Notes: generated from the sequence alone by a model not told the origin. 30,000 nucleotides of DNA from Stramonita haemastoma (GCA_030674155.1 CM060320.1:19282369-19312368); one strand, 5' to 3'. Shown: positions 1-10,030, counted from the stretch's first letter. Numbers and translations are program-made.

Positions 1-4
1 TACA

Positions 5-5
5 T

Positions 6-39
<34 letters not shown>

Positions 40-96
40 TCTCTCATTCTCTCTCTCTCTCTCTCCTCCTCTCTCTCCTCTCTCTCTCCATTCTCT

Positions 97-156
<60 letters not shown>
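5..156. repeat. (TA)n then (TC)n microsatellite
   Basis: About 35 bp of TA repeat passes into about 115 bp of nearly pure TC repeat with a few TCC interruptions. It gives no credible protein. Confidence 0.95.
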
Positions 157-157
<1 letters not shown>

Positions 158-279
158 ACAAAAAAAGGGCAAGGCGTAACACACAGACTAGGGGAAGCAT
201 AGAAAACCACCATTCACCACCACCTGTGGAACTTCCAACACCAGGTCAGCACCCAACGGTCATTGACATCATTCTCTCC

Positions 280-321
280 TGCTGCTGCTGTTGCTGCTAC
301 TGCTGCTGTTGCTGTTGTTGT

Positions 322-352
<31 letters not shown>
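280..352. repeat. Interrupted CTG/TTG trinucleotide repeat
   Basis: CTG and TTG triplets run for about 70 bp with one TAC interruption. The frame is short and has no recognisable protein context, so I read it as a simple repeat and not as a coding Leu, Gln or Cys tract. Confidence 0.85.
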
Positions 353-421
353 TATACTTCTGATGCTCCCGCTACTATACCAGACTTAAATTCCCTTTTT
401 CTACTTTCTACAGAAGATATT

Positions 422-834
422 TCGCCCCCACCCTAACCCCCATCGCCATTCCCATCACCACCCACGCGCACACCCCCTAGCATTCTTTCTTTTGGTTTCT
501 TGGTTAAAGATGTAAGGTTCACCAAAAGTGAGACTTTTTGTGTATGCACTAATTTTTTGCTCTCCATTAATTAATGTATCAGCAGTCCCCCTTCGGGGAT
601 GATGTCTTAAACATGACGTCAAGATTCAAGATTTAATTCGCCTTTGACCCCTCTTGGGGCATGGAGGATTTCAGAAAACATAATCAACTGTGACATATAT
701 AATTTGCATGAATAGTTTACGTTCATACAGAGAATTTCACAGAAATAAAATATATAGACAGCCTTTTCATTAACGTCATGCAACTTTACTCTTAACTATG
801 AATTTGCTAAGTTTTAATAACGTATTTGTATCAG
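422..834. other. Stretch without recognised gene
   Basis: AT-rich DNA. Two features stand out: an imperfect CCCCTTCGGGG palindrome near 588 and a doubled CAAGATT near 620-634, followed by a segment with CCCCTCTTGGGG. The doubled heptamer could be the short tail of a minus-strand retroelement 3' end, but only one copy is present, so it is not called. Confidence 0.4.
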
Positions 835-955
835 AAGTGTGCGTTCAGGTTTTGTTGGTTTTTTCTTTTCGATATTTCTTTTTTATCCGTTCTTACCAGC
901 ATGAATGGCATAATATTCGGAAAGGCAGAATGGGTTTTGAACATGTGCGTAAGAT
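835..955 (-). mobile_element. SINE-B 3' fragment (diverged), distal part of a SINE-C/SINE-B composite
   Basis: On the minus strand this matches the 3' half of SINE-B. The conserved stretch runs from the equivalent of CATCTTGCGCACACGTT through the segment covering 'TAAGAGTAGGCCAT' and on toward the 3' end. The tRNA-like head and core are missing. The element begins (right side) at an (AATAC)n tract that is itself the tail of the SINE-C copy at 1009-1300, so on the minus strand the order is SINE-C, (AATAC)n, SINE-B 3' part. The same order and junction recur at 7148-7440. Confidence 0.65.
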
Positions 956-1300
956 GTATTGTATTTTTTATTGCATTGTATTGTATTGTATTACACTTTT
1001 CGTCACGAAGGATTTCTCTACGTGAAGTTTGGGCTTCTCTATCCGGGGAGAGCGCATCGCCACAATAGCAGCGCCACCCATATTTTTTTCTTTTCTTGTC
1101 CACAGACCCAGCTCTGCATTTGTTTTCCTGTAAGGGTGGCTTTTTTGTGTGTTTTTTTTACAGAATTTTACCAGGGACATCTCTCTTGTTGCCATGGGTT
1201 CTTTTACGTGCGCTAAATATCCCCACGTTGGTACACGTGGCCTCGGTGCATAGCCTCATCTAAAGGACTTTCGGGGAAGTGGATGCAAGCAGGCAGAGCA
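956..1300 (-). mobile_element. SINE-C copy with (AATAC)n tail
   Basis: Read on the minus strand, this copy shows the core shared by SINE-B and SINE-C (about 1272 back to 1233, with a GATGAG-like segment and an ACCGAGG-like segment). Next comes a segment reading as CGCACGTAAAAGAACCC, then the 'TGTCCCTGG..AAATTCTGTA' block, then 'GGGTGGCGCTG' near 1075, and finally a degenerate (AATAC)n tail at about 956-1005. The tRNA-like head is missing or unrecognisable. The comparison copy is the fuller SINE-C at 17097-17441. Confidence 0.7.
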
Positions 1301-1767
1301 CACGTATACCAGTCAGCAAGAAACATGAACGAGAAAAATACATGACTGATGAGTTACCTTAATTAACGTTTGTGGGCTGATTGCATTTTCAAAACTTGCC
1401 TCTACCATCCCCTCTCCCATCATTACGTTCTCCTTCCACCCCCATCCCCTCCCTCTCCCCTGACGGTTTCTCTGGATCACGTGCACTTCTCATTTTTAAC
1501 ACCCCCCCCCCCCCCCCCCTCCCTAGATGTAGGGGACGCAACTGGATCGGCCTGTAAACTAAAAAAAAAAAATCTCATTAAAGGAAATGTCCGTTTTCGT
1601 CCAGTCGGTACAGAGCCCGTAATTAACTCTTTGTTCTCTCTCTCTAATGTAATGACCGTCGAAATGAATGCCGGCACCCTTACCAATGACCATTTTGAAA
1701 TGTCCAGTTTTAATTGAATCTGTCAAGCTATGTCCTGGCCTTACCGTTTAATTAAGAGCAGACCTAC
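1301..1767. other. Stretch without recognised gene; poly-C run
   Basis: Contains an 18-bp poly-C run (1502-1519) and an A run near 1561. The open frame of about 115 codons at 1370-1717 crosses both homopolymers and is low-complexity Pro/Ser, so it is not called as a gene. I see no repeat family here. Confidence 0.5.
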
Positions 1768-1918
1768 ACACGCGCTCGCGCACGCAGGCACCGACACATG
1801 CTTGCACGCGTGCACACACGCACACACACACACACGGCGTGCGCACACACACACACACACACAACACACACACACATACATACACACATACACACACGCC
1901 CGCGCGCACGTGCACGTT
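1768..1918. repeat. Degenerate (CA)n microsatellite
   Basis: CA dinucleotides interrupted by CGCG, GCAC and CATA units. The alternating purine-pyrimidine pattern with CG units is the kind that can adopt Z-DNA. Confidence 0.85.
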
Positions 1919-2013
1919 GACGCCAGAGTTATATAATGGAAAATTTTGGTGTGTAGTGATATACTTAGATTTAGGACATGCGCATAACTTGAATTTTTTG
2001 TATACAAAAATAC

Positions 2014-2054
2014 AAACAACAACAGCAGCAACAGCAACAACAACAACAACAAAA
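2014..2054. repeat. (CAA)n microsatellite
   Basis: Interrupted CAA/CAG triplets, about 40 bp. The following 2055-2640 is A-rich and then T-rich single-copy-looking DNA with several A or T runs and no recognised gene. Confidence 0.85.
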
Positions 2055-2638
2055 CTATAAAAAAAAAAACCACGCTAAATCTCTCTCCACCCACATCCAC
2101 CCCCAACAAAAAAAAAAAGAGAAAGTAACCACGCCCACACTGGAGAAATGAAATGTAGTTTTTAAATGCAGATAGATGTCCAAGCACTGTAGTCTGCGAA
2201 TTTCAGTACTGTGAAATGTGTCTGTTAAAAGGGAAAGAAAAAAATAAAAAGAAAAAAAGGAACACGATACAGAGAGGAGAACGGGGGAACAAGAGTAAAA
2301 AATAAAAAAAAATGGGTACGGAAAGTAGGAAGCAGTTTGTGAGAAAGAGAAAGGGTGGAGATGAGGTTCGTAAATTGCACTTCAAAGTTTTTAATTAACT
2401 TCGACTTTACAAATACGACTTAATTTCCTGCACTGTTAAATTCGGCCATGCATTCTCAAAGTTGCACTATTCCTATGAGCGGGTTCGGTTTTGTTTTAGT
2501 TTGTTTTCTTTTTGTTTTGTTTTTATAGGGTTTGCTTTTTTTGTTTCTTTTTAGGTTGAATATGGTGTTGTTTCAATTGATGTGTGTACTCTTGTTTGTT
2601 TCTCCCCTTTACTGTGTATTGATGTTGCTTTTCTGTGT

Positions 2639-2745
2639 CTGTCTCTATTCCTGTCTGTCTGTCTGTCCTCACGCATGATCTGTCTGTCTTGTCTGCCGCC
2701 TGTCTATCTGTCTTGTCTCAGTGTCTATCTGTTTGTTTGTTTGAC
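2639..2745. repeat. Degenerate (GTCT)n microsatellite
   Basis: TGTC/TGTCTGTC units with CTAT and TTGT variants. It lies just left of the (GT)n that flanks the SINE-B at 2763-3121. Confidence 0.8.
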
Positions 2746-2762
2746 TGTGCGTGTGTGTGTTG

Positions 2763-3121
2763 TATCTATTTATTTCTTCATTTATTTATTCACTTATCTA
2801 TTTATTCTTTTATATTGAGGATAATGGAATAACGACTCATGTGCTTTTTACATCCAGTTACCGTGTATGCAGTTTTGTTTTTCAGTTCCCGTCAGCACAC
2901 AATGGCCTACTCTTTGGAAAAGTGGAACAGACATTTAACGTGTGCGTAAGATATTCTGCATGCGTTCTCAAACGGGTCTCAGTTAATAGTCTCATCCGAA
3001 GGACTTTTGAGGAGAGAGGAGTCTGCACTGATGTTATTAACTCAGGGAAAAATCCCCTTGAACGGGATTCGAACCCGGGTCGCCAAATTGCTAGCACAAT
3101 GTTCCAACACTAGCCATCCCC
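2763..3121 (-). mobile_element. SINE-B, near full length, inserted in (GT)n
   Basis: Minus-strand element. The tRNA-like head begins near 3121, and a B box equivalent to GGTTCGAATCCC lies near 3066-3078. The core shared with SINE-C follows (about 2987-3003), then the 3' body and a T/A-rich tail of ATTT units (about 2763-2800). Both flanks are (GT)n with the same TGCGTGTGTGTG motif: about 2748-2761 on the left and 3151-3212 on the right. The element therefore either landed in a microsatellite or has a GT-rich TSD that expanded. Pol III-type A and B boxes mark it as tRNA-derived. No TSD longer than the microsatellite motif can be claimed. Confidence 0.8.
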
Positions 3122-3150
3122 CCCCCCGCCCCCCACCTCGCCCCTGTCTA

Positions 3151-3152
3151 TG

Positions 3153-3204
<52 letters not shown>

Positions 3205-3253
3205 CGTGCATGTGTGCGTATGATGTATGTGTAGTGTGAAAGCACGCGCGTGA

Positions 3254-3288
<35 letters not shown>

Positions 3289-3289
3289 A
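3151..3289. repeat. (GT)n followed by (CA)n
   Basis: A GT run (3151-3212) and a CA run (3256-3289) are separated by about 40 bp. Together they form an imperfect inverted repeat that could fold into a stem. Confidence 0.9.
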
Positions 3290-3299
3290 CATGCTTACA

Positions 3300-3522
3300 C
3301 ACGTGCTTGCTTGCCTTCAATTCATGCTTGTACGCATGCTATGATTACCTGGGGAGTCTGACACTGGTGTGGTCTGGTGCCTGCCTGCCTGCCTGGGCGA
3401 GGTCATTGCTCTCTTTAATGAAGCCGTGATGAGTCTCGGCATGAGGCAAGCGGAATGGCGACTGATTGTACGGGAGTGAGGAGAAGGAACGGGAAATACC
3501 TGCAGCTGCTTATCTAAGGGCC
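3300..3522. other. Stretch without recognised gene
   Basis: Mixed-composition DNA with a short (GCCT)n run near 3379-3396. No repeat family or coding signal is seen. Confidence 0.4.
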
Positions 3523-3552
3523 TTCTCTCTCTCTCTCTCTCTCTCTCTCCTC

Positions 3553-3598
<46 letters not shown>

Positions 3599-3599
3599 A
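3523..3599. repeat. (TC)n microsatellite
   Basis: Nearly pure TC with three TCC interruptions. Confidence 0.95.
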
Positions 3600-3854
3600 C
3601 CTTCATTGCTTCTCTGGCATCCTGCCTTCTTGGCTGGGGATGTGTATGGCACTAGGTGTGATCTGACATCGTACAGACTGGGAAATGGGGCCCTCCTTAG
3701 ATTTTGTCTACCGGGCAGTGTTTTTGGTTTATTATTATTTGCTTGCTTGTTTTGTTTTGTTTTGGGTTTTGTGATTGTTGGTGATCGTGGTAGTGTGTTG
3801 TTGTTGATGTTCTTGTAATGCTGTCTTTGTGTGTTGTTGATCTTTGTTGTTAAT

Positions 3855-4096
3855 GTTGTTGTTGTCCTCCTCCTCTCCTCCCCTCCTCCTCTCCTTCTTC
3901 CTCCTTCTCTCTTCTTCTTCTTCTTCTTTTTTCTTCTTCTTCTTCTTTGCAATTCTTCTTCTTCTTTGCAATTCTTCTTCTTCTTTGCAATTCATCATCT
4001 TCTTCGCAAACTTCTTCTTCGCATTTTTTTTTCTTCTGCGCAATTTCTTCGCAATTCTTCTTTTTTCTTCGCAATTCTTCTTCTTCGCAATTCTTG
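3855..4096. repeat. TCC/TTC tract and TTC-GCAA minisatellite
   Basis: 3855-3948 is almost pure pyrimidine (TCC, then TTC). From about 3949 a longer unit appears: TTCTTCTTC followed by TTYGCAA, repeated about eight times with units of roughly 12-18 bp. TTTGCAA units lie on the left and TTCGCAA units on the right. The basic or Phe-rich open frames across it are artefacts of the repeat. Confidence 0.85.
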
Positions 4097-4313
4097 GTTT
4101 ATTGGGGGTTTTGCTTTTTGTTTTGTTTTGTGGGGTTAGTTAAGTACTTTACAAACCCAGTCCGAAAAGGGATTCAACAATTCTCCCAGTTTGTTTTGAC
4201 TGAAAAAGCCTGATAATTCTCTTCCTGGCTTGTTGTTTAACGGATAGGAACAGTTTCATTTGGATCTCACGCATCACTACCCCTCCTCACACTTCCTAAC
4301 GTAAATCAATGTA

Positions 4314-4634
4314 AAAAAAAAAAAATAAAGAAAAAAAAAGAAAAAGAAAAAAAAAGGTAAAGATGTTCCATAACCTATGTGGTCGTAGGGGAACGAGGCA
4401 TCAGCTTCTCTAGGGGCCCAGCATATTGAGAGAGGCGCCCATCTCCTCTCCTTCGCTGCTTTACCTTCCCCGACCCTAAACAGGGCAGGTACCCATTTAC
4501 AGCTAGGTGAACTGGGGACTGTACTGAAGCCAAGGCGCACAAACGGTCACCCATCCAATTGGTAACTACGCTCGATGCTGCTTAACCTTAGCTTGGGGGA
4601 AGCGAGTGCTCTGACCACTGAGCTATCCCGTCCC
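4314..4634 (-). mobile_element. SINE-A copy 1, complete, with target-site duplication
   Basis: Minus-strand element. Its 5' end reads GGGACGGGATAGCTCAGTGG (near 4634), a tRNA-like head with a Pol III A box. The 5S rRNA-like segment follows (about 4540-4595), containing the minus-strand equivalent of ATTGGATGGGTGACCG. Then come the body shared by all SINE-A copies and a (CTTTACC) tail running into a T/C-rich stretch (4314-4358). Flanks match as a TSD: TAAATCAATGTA (4302-4313) and TATATCAATGTA (4635-4646), 11 of 12 identical. This marks a retrotransposed copy of complete length. Confidence 0.88.
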
Positions 4635-4646
4635 TATATCAATGTA

Positions 4647-4868
4647 TGTCAGAGAAAGAATGAATTTACACTGAACAAAAACTACCGGGGGGCATTGTAC
4701 GTACGGGGCCTACGATACTTGCACTTGCTGCGTAAGTGGACACATGGCGTTACGTACTTTGCTGATACATGAACATTATTTCCTCGCACATTAATGAAGC
4801 CGCCTTTTCGGTGCCATGTGTTGTATACTGGTATGCTCCTATTTTGTCTCTGGTCAGTGACCTAGTAG

Positions 4869-4870
<2 letters not shown>
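4647..4870. other. Stretch without recognised gene
   Basis: No repeat family or coding signal is seen. A 65-codon frame starting inside the SINE-A copy is not supported. Confidence 0.4.
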
Positions 4871-4953
<83 letters not shown>

Positions 4954-5086
4954 TAAGTCAAGTCAAGTCAAGTCAAGTCAAGTCAAATTTTTCAGTGTAC
5001 ATTGAATAAGCATTGATTTGTTTTTTTTCATGAAGCCATCTTTAGGTAGCTATTTCTGTGTGTTCTTGTGTATGTGTTGTGTGTGT

Positions 5087-5139
<53 letters not shown>

Positions 5140-5168
5140 TGTGCGTGTGTGTGTGTGTGTATGTGTGT
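4871..5168. repeat. Two (GT)n arrays split by (AAGTC)n and a possible SINE-B scrap
   Basis: (GT)n at 4871-4952 is followed by five to six AAGTC units (4953-4985), a short segment, and a second (GT)n at about 5071-5168. The segment at about 4979-5035 resembles the minus-strand SINE-B 3' end (a CATTGAATAAGCAT-like part, then a T-run and TCAT). Another SINE-B 3' end at 23915-23980 is likewise preceded by a pentamer array, (CAAAT)n. The SINE-B call here is weak. Confidence 0.7.
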
Positions 5169-5526
5169 ATTATTTTATTTATTTTATTTATTCATTCTTT
5201 TATATCGAGGATAACAGAATAAGCAATCATGTGCTTTTTTTCATCCGGTCCCCGTGTGTATGCAGTTTTGTAAATATTGTCATCTGTTCCCACCGACACA
5301 CGATGGCCTACTCTTACGAAAAGTGGAACATGAGTTAACGTGTGCGCAAGATGTTCTGCGTGCGTTCGCACACGGGGCCTCGGTTTAAAGTCTCATCCGA
5401 AGGACTTTGGGGGAGAGTGGAGTCAGCACTGACGTTAACTCTAGGAGAAAAATTTCCTCGACCGGAATCGAACCCGGGTCGTCAAATAGTCAGCGCAATG
5501 TTCTGACCACTAGGCTATCCGTCCCC
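5169..5526 (-). mobile_element. SINE-B, full length, inserted in (GT)n
   Basis: The complete minus-strand layout is visible. The head GGGGGACGGATAGCCTAGTGG starts at 5526. The B box equivalent GGTTCGATTCC lies near 5466-5478. The core shared with SINE-C lies near 5388-5406. The body contains TAAGAGTAGGCCATCGTG (about 5303-5320) and the tail is of ATTT units (5169-5200). (GT)n lies on both sides (5071-5168 and 5529-5608). Compared with the copy at 22152-22512 it is close to full length and little diverged. No protein is encoded, which is normal for a SINE. Confidence 0.85.

Positions 5527-5528
<2 letters not shown>

Positions 5529-5608
<80 letters not shown>
5529..5608. repeat. (GT)n microsatellite
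   Basis: Pure GT run of about 80 bp that starts directly at the SINE-B head. Confidence 0.97.
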
Positions 5609-5613
<5 letters not shown>

Positions 5614-5764
5614 GCGTGCGTACGTGCATGGGAAGCTGTCAGTATAAGTAGCATCCTCCATCTTCTAGAAATTCTGTGCAAGGAATTCCCTCTTTTCTGT
5701 CCCTCTCTTTGCTTCTGCCTTGTTTCTTTTCTTCTTGTATTTCAAGGATAATGAAATAAGCACA

Positions 5765-5944
<180 letters not shown>

Positions 5945-6174
5945 CAGGGGTGTGAGTGTAATGCAACATGAAAGCATTCATAATTTTAACACTTACTATG
6001 GCAATAAAAAAAAAATGAAAGCATGGATAAATTTCACGCCTACTATACAATGAAAAATCAGAGCACGGACACACCTACATATTATAGTAATGAAAAATGA
6101 CAGCACTATCAAAGTTCACACAGACCACTGCAATGAAAAATTAACTCGTGTATAGATTTCTCACCTACTATAGC

Positions 6175-7114
<940 letters not shown>

Positions 7115-7147
7115 TGTATTGTATTGTATTGCATTATATATCTATAT

Positions 7148-7318
7148 TTTTTTAATTCTTTTATTTCGAGGGTAATGGAATAAGCACGCATGTGCATTTT
7201 TACATCCAGTTTCCGTGTGTATGCTGTTTTGTAAATTTTGTTATCTGTTCCCATTGCACATGATGGCCTACTCTTCCGAAAAGCGGAACGGGTTTTAACA
7301 TGTGCGCAAGATATACTG
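7148..7318 (-). mobile_element. SINE-B 3' part, 5' truncated, second half of a C-B composite
   Basis: On the minus strand it carries the SINE-B 3' half from the CATCTTGCGCACATG-like point onward, including the AAGAGTAGGCCAT segment and the ATTCCATTACCC-like 3' end. At its truncated 5' side (right) it joins CAATACAATACAATGC, an (AATAC)n tract, and then a SINE-C 3' end. The breakpoint is at essentially the same SINE-B position as in the copy at 835-955. Confidence 0.75.
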
Positions 7319-7440
7319 TGTTATAGAGCATTGTATTGTATTGTGTTGCACTGTATACCACTGTCAACCACAGCATATTTCTCTAAGTGGTATTGGGACG
7401 GCTCTACTCGGGGCAGTACCACCTCTCTCCATGGTGCTGA
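7319..7440 (-). mobile_element. SINE-C 3' fragment with (AATAC)n tail
   Basis: Minus-strand reading near 7440-7360 resembles the SINE-C 3' end at 1009-1075 (segments equivalent to CCGAGTAGAG and ACTTAGAGAAAT). An (AATAC)n tail follows at about 7328-7350. It is diverged and was identified mainly by order and by the junction shared with the 835-1300 locus. Confidence 0.5.
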
Positions 7441-7655
7441 TTACAAGGGGGGACACTGGTGTCCTCCTAAATATCACCCATGAGCTACACTGATACAAAA
7501 GATAAAAAGGTGTCCCATAACCTGTGTGGTGGTAGGGGAGCGAGGTGTCAGAAACCTCGGCTTTTCTAGGGGTCAGCATACTGAGTGCGGAGCCCATCTC
7601 CTCTCCCTCGCGGCATTACCTTCCTTGACCCTAAATAGGACAAGTACCCATTTAC

Positions 7656-8097
7656 GGGGGCATGGGATAGCTCAGTGGTCAGAGCGCTTGCTTTATAGAC
7701 TAATATTCTGAAGAAGTTGTAGGCTGGAACCGCTGCTCACCTGTCCATTAAGAGGTGTTCGTTTCCCCAGGAGTTGAGCAGTGTCTCTAAATCCAACCCT
7801 CAGCAAGTTCTTCAGATGACACACCCTGTGTGCCTTGAAGGCTACCCAGGTTAAGTAGTGTTGAGTGTCGAGCGTGGTTGCCAATTGGATGGGTGACCGT
7901 TTGCTCGCCGTGGCTACAGTACAGTTCCCTCAGCTGTAAATGGGTACTGCCCTCTTTAGGGTCAGGGAAGGTAAAGCAGCGAGGGAGATGAGATGGGCGC
8001 CGCCCTCAACATTCTGGCCCCTGGAGAAGCTCAGGTCTCTGATGCCTCGCTCCCCTACGACCACACAGGTTATGGGACACCTTTACCTTTACCTTTT
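7656..8097 (+). mobile_element. SINE-A copy 3, nested in copy 2, with a 150-bp internal insertion
   Basis: Plus-strand element. The tRNA-like head, GGGATAGCTCAGTGGTCAGA, starts near 7663. A 150-bp insertion follows (7693-7842). The 5S-like segment resumes with GGTTAAG at 7849 and contains ATTGGATGGGTGACCG (about 7883-7898). The element continues through the normal body to a (CTTTAC)n tail ending at 8097. A perfect 10-bp TSD (ACCCATTTAC) flanks it. The insertion is a near-perfect inverted copy of 8284-8435, and it lies exactly between the tRNA-like and 5S-like parts. Confidence 0.88.
7693..7842 (+). repeat. Inverted repeat, left arm
   Basis: About 150 bp, matched in inverted orientation by 8284-8435 with only about five differences by eye (about 97% identity). 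No terminal inverted repeats, poly-A tail or Pol III boxes are seen within the arm, so its class is unknown. Confidence 0.9.
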
Positions 8098-8283
8098 ACC
8101 CATTTACAGCTGGGCGAACTGGGGGACTGTAATGAAGCCAAGGCACGCAAACAGCCCCCCATCCAGTCGGTAACCACGCTGGATGCTGCTCAACCTTTAA
8201 AGCAAGTGCTCTGATCACTGAGGTATCCAGTCCCCACACAGCAGATGTAAAGGCTTTTAACGCGTGCTCACGATGTTGTGATT

Positions 8284-8435
8284 GCCTTCAAGGCACACAG
8301 GGTGTGTCATCTGAAGAATTTGCTGAGGGTTGGATTTAGAGACACCGCTCAACTCCTTGGGAAACGAGACACCTCTTAATGGGACAGGTGAGCAGCGGTT
8401 CCAGCCTACAACTTCTTCAGAATATTAGTCTATAA
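8284..8435 (-). repeat. Inverted repeat, right arm
   Basis: Reverse complement of 7693-7842. It lies outside any SINE, about 50 bp beyond the head of SINE-A copy 2. The two arms are separated by about 440 bp. Confidence 0.9.
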
Positions 8436-8613
8436 TTTTTTGTCATGGATCTGGCCAGATTTGTTTATCAAGAACGCCCCAAAAGGTGTTGGGTTTTAGA
8501 ATGTCTGTGTCTCTTGTCACTGAGATATAGGATGTCATTTGTATCTCTGAGAATGGGAAAACAACTCATGCTTCTTGTTGCTGATAGATTGTTTTCTTTT
8601 AAAGAATCCAAAA
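8436..8613. other. Short single-copy-looking stretch
   Basis: No repeat family is recognised between the inverted-repeat arm and the next SINE-A. Confidence 0.4.
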
Positions 8614-8622
8614 ATGACCCTA

Positions 8623-8923
8623 GGGGATGGCATACCTCAGGGGTCAGAGCACTCCCTTTCCCCCAGCCACGGTTAAGCAGCATCGAGTGTGGTTACCCAT
8701 TGGATGGGTGACCCTTCGCGAACCTTGGCTTCAGTGCAATCCCCCAGTTCACCCAGCTGTGAATGGGTACCTGCCTTGTTAGGGTCAGGGAAGGTAAAGC
8801 AGCGAGGTAGAGGAGATGGGCGCCGCCCTCAACATGCTGGCCCCTAGAGAAGCAGAGTTCTGTGATGCCTCGCTCCCCTAGACCACATAGGTTAGGGAAA
8901 ACCTTTACCTTTTTACCTTTACG
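8623..8923 (+). mobile_element. SINE-A copy 4, complete
   Basis: The tRNA-like head starts with GGGGATGG. The 5S-like part is at about 8673-8712 and includes ATTGGATGGGTGACCC. The full body follows, with a (CTTTAC)n tail to about 8922. Probable TSD: ATGACCCTA (8614-8622) and ATGACTGTA (8924-8932), 7 of 9 identical and placed exactly at the element ends. Confidence 0.85.
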
Positions 8924-8932
8924 ATGACTGTA

Positions 8933-9160
8933 ATAAGATTGATAATATCAGTGAGTAGTCCAGTCCATCCATGCTTACAATGTCCTTTCGGCTTTAGTGG
9001 AGAGGAGACTATTTGTCTGTCTTTCTGTCCAGCATCCTAATCGTCCTTTCCCCCTCTCATCTATTCCTTTTCTCATTCATTTATGTCTGGCACTTTGAGC
9101 GAACGACCTTAGGTTTTAAGCGCAACCTTGAACCATGGAAAAGTGCGCCAATGACTAAGC
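8933..9160. other. Stretch without recognised gene
   Basis: Nothing recognised. T/C-rich near 9010-9080. Confidence 0.4.
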
Positions 9161-9162
9161 CC

Positions 9163-9168
9163 CTCTCT

Positions 9169-9203
<35 letters not shown>

Positions 9204-9240
9204 GTCATCTGTGTGTGTGTGTCTGTGTGTGTCTGTGTGC
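9163..9240. repeat. (TC)n then (GT)n
   Basis: TC run (9163-9203) followed by GTGTCTGTGT units. The next 300 bp (9241-9550) hold nothing I recognise. Confidence 0.85.
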
Positions 9241-9554
9241 GCGTGCGTGCTCAGCACCGGTGTATCGGACACGGGATGAGTACAAGGACTAGCTGGACAA
9301 AGTATGTGAATTAATTCTAGCATTGTCCATCCGTCACTGTCGGCTTTCCAGTGACCATGACAAAAACCCTGGGCAACTTAGCCAGGCAAAAGCCGAGTAA
9401 TTGGTGCTCGCCCAGCCGTGTACGACACAACAATCAAAATTACCCCCGAAGAGCTCAGAGCGCATGTCCACCGCGCAGGCGCTCTTCGCACAACGGCCGG
9501 AAATTGTAATCCTGGGTAACCACCGCTCATGGCGTTGTCTGCTTGCCGATGAAA

Positions 9555-9604
9555 GAGAGAGAGAGAGAGAGAGAGAGTGGTGTGTGTGTGTGTGTGTGTG
9601 TGTG
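9555..9604. repeat. (GA)n then (GT)n
   Basis: Short compound repeat with GA on the left and GT on the right. Confidence 0.9.
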
Positions 9605-9708
9605 GCGTGATCATGGCTGTGTTTTGAGGCTTCACTTTGTGTCAGGATGGCTGTTGGTCTGTCTGTTTGATATTGTCCATGTTTGTATCTCAGGTTCTCT
9701 GCCTTGCC

Positions 9709-9843
9709 CCACTGTCTCTGTCTCCGTCTCTCTGTCTCTGTCTGTCTCTCTATGTCTCTGTCTGTCTGTCTGTCTTCCTGTCTCTCTCTCTGACCCCTCC
9801 CCCCCCCCCCCCTCTTCTCTCTCTCTCAAATAATTTGCCTTGC

Positions 9844-9921
<78 letters not shown>
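9709..9921. repeat. Compound (GTCT)n ... (TC)n array
   Basis: GTCT units (about 9717-9790), a C run, then pure TC (9847-9921). On the purine strand the order is (GA)n then (GACA)n. Confidence 0.92.
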
Positions 9922-9923
<2 letters not shown>

Positions 9924-9967
9924 GTTTTGATTTAAGTCTCCCTCCATTTCTCTTTTGACCTCCGAGT

Positions 9968-10030
9968 CAGTCGTTGATTCACTCAGTCAGTCAGCCAGTC
10001 AGTCACTTAATTAGTCAGTCAGTAAATCAG
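9968..10030. repeat. Degenerate (CAGT)n
   Basis: CAGT/CAGTCAGC units in a 60-bp tract. Confidence 0.75.

Larger units (their letters stand above)
7507..8236 (-). mobile_element. SINE-A copy 2, interrupted by a nested SINE-A
   Basis: A minus-strand SINE-A is present as two pieces. The head, 5S-like part and start of the body lie at 8098-8236. The remaining body and (CTTT)-type 3' end lie at 7507-7655. Both pieces end in the same 10 bases, ACCCATTTAC (7646-7655 and 8098-8107), which occur once in an uninterrupted SINE-A. That is the target-site duplication of the plus-strand SINE-A at 7656-8097 sitting between them. Rejoined, the element is an ordinary SINE-A of roughly 280 bp. Its head lacks the CCCCAAGCT segment normally found before the 5S-like part. 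Confidence 0.88.

Noticed and set aside
600..700. Possible retroelement 3' end with doubled CAAGATT and CCCCTCTTGGGG
   Set aside because: Only one copy in the window and no other family hallmark.
3317..3952. 211-codon minus-strand open frame, rich in Arg/Lys/Glu
   Set aside because: It is a translation of TC/TTC microsatellite and minisatellite DNA, with no domain and no codon signal.
8252..8277. 26-bp match to the SINE-B TTTTAACRTGTGCGCAAGATGTT segment
   Set aside because: Too short and imperfect to call as a SINE-B fragment between SINE-A copy 2 and the inverted-repeat arm.
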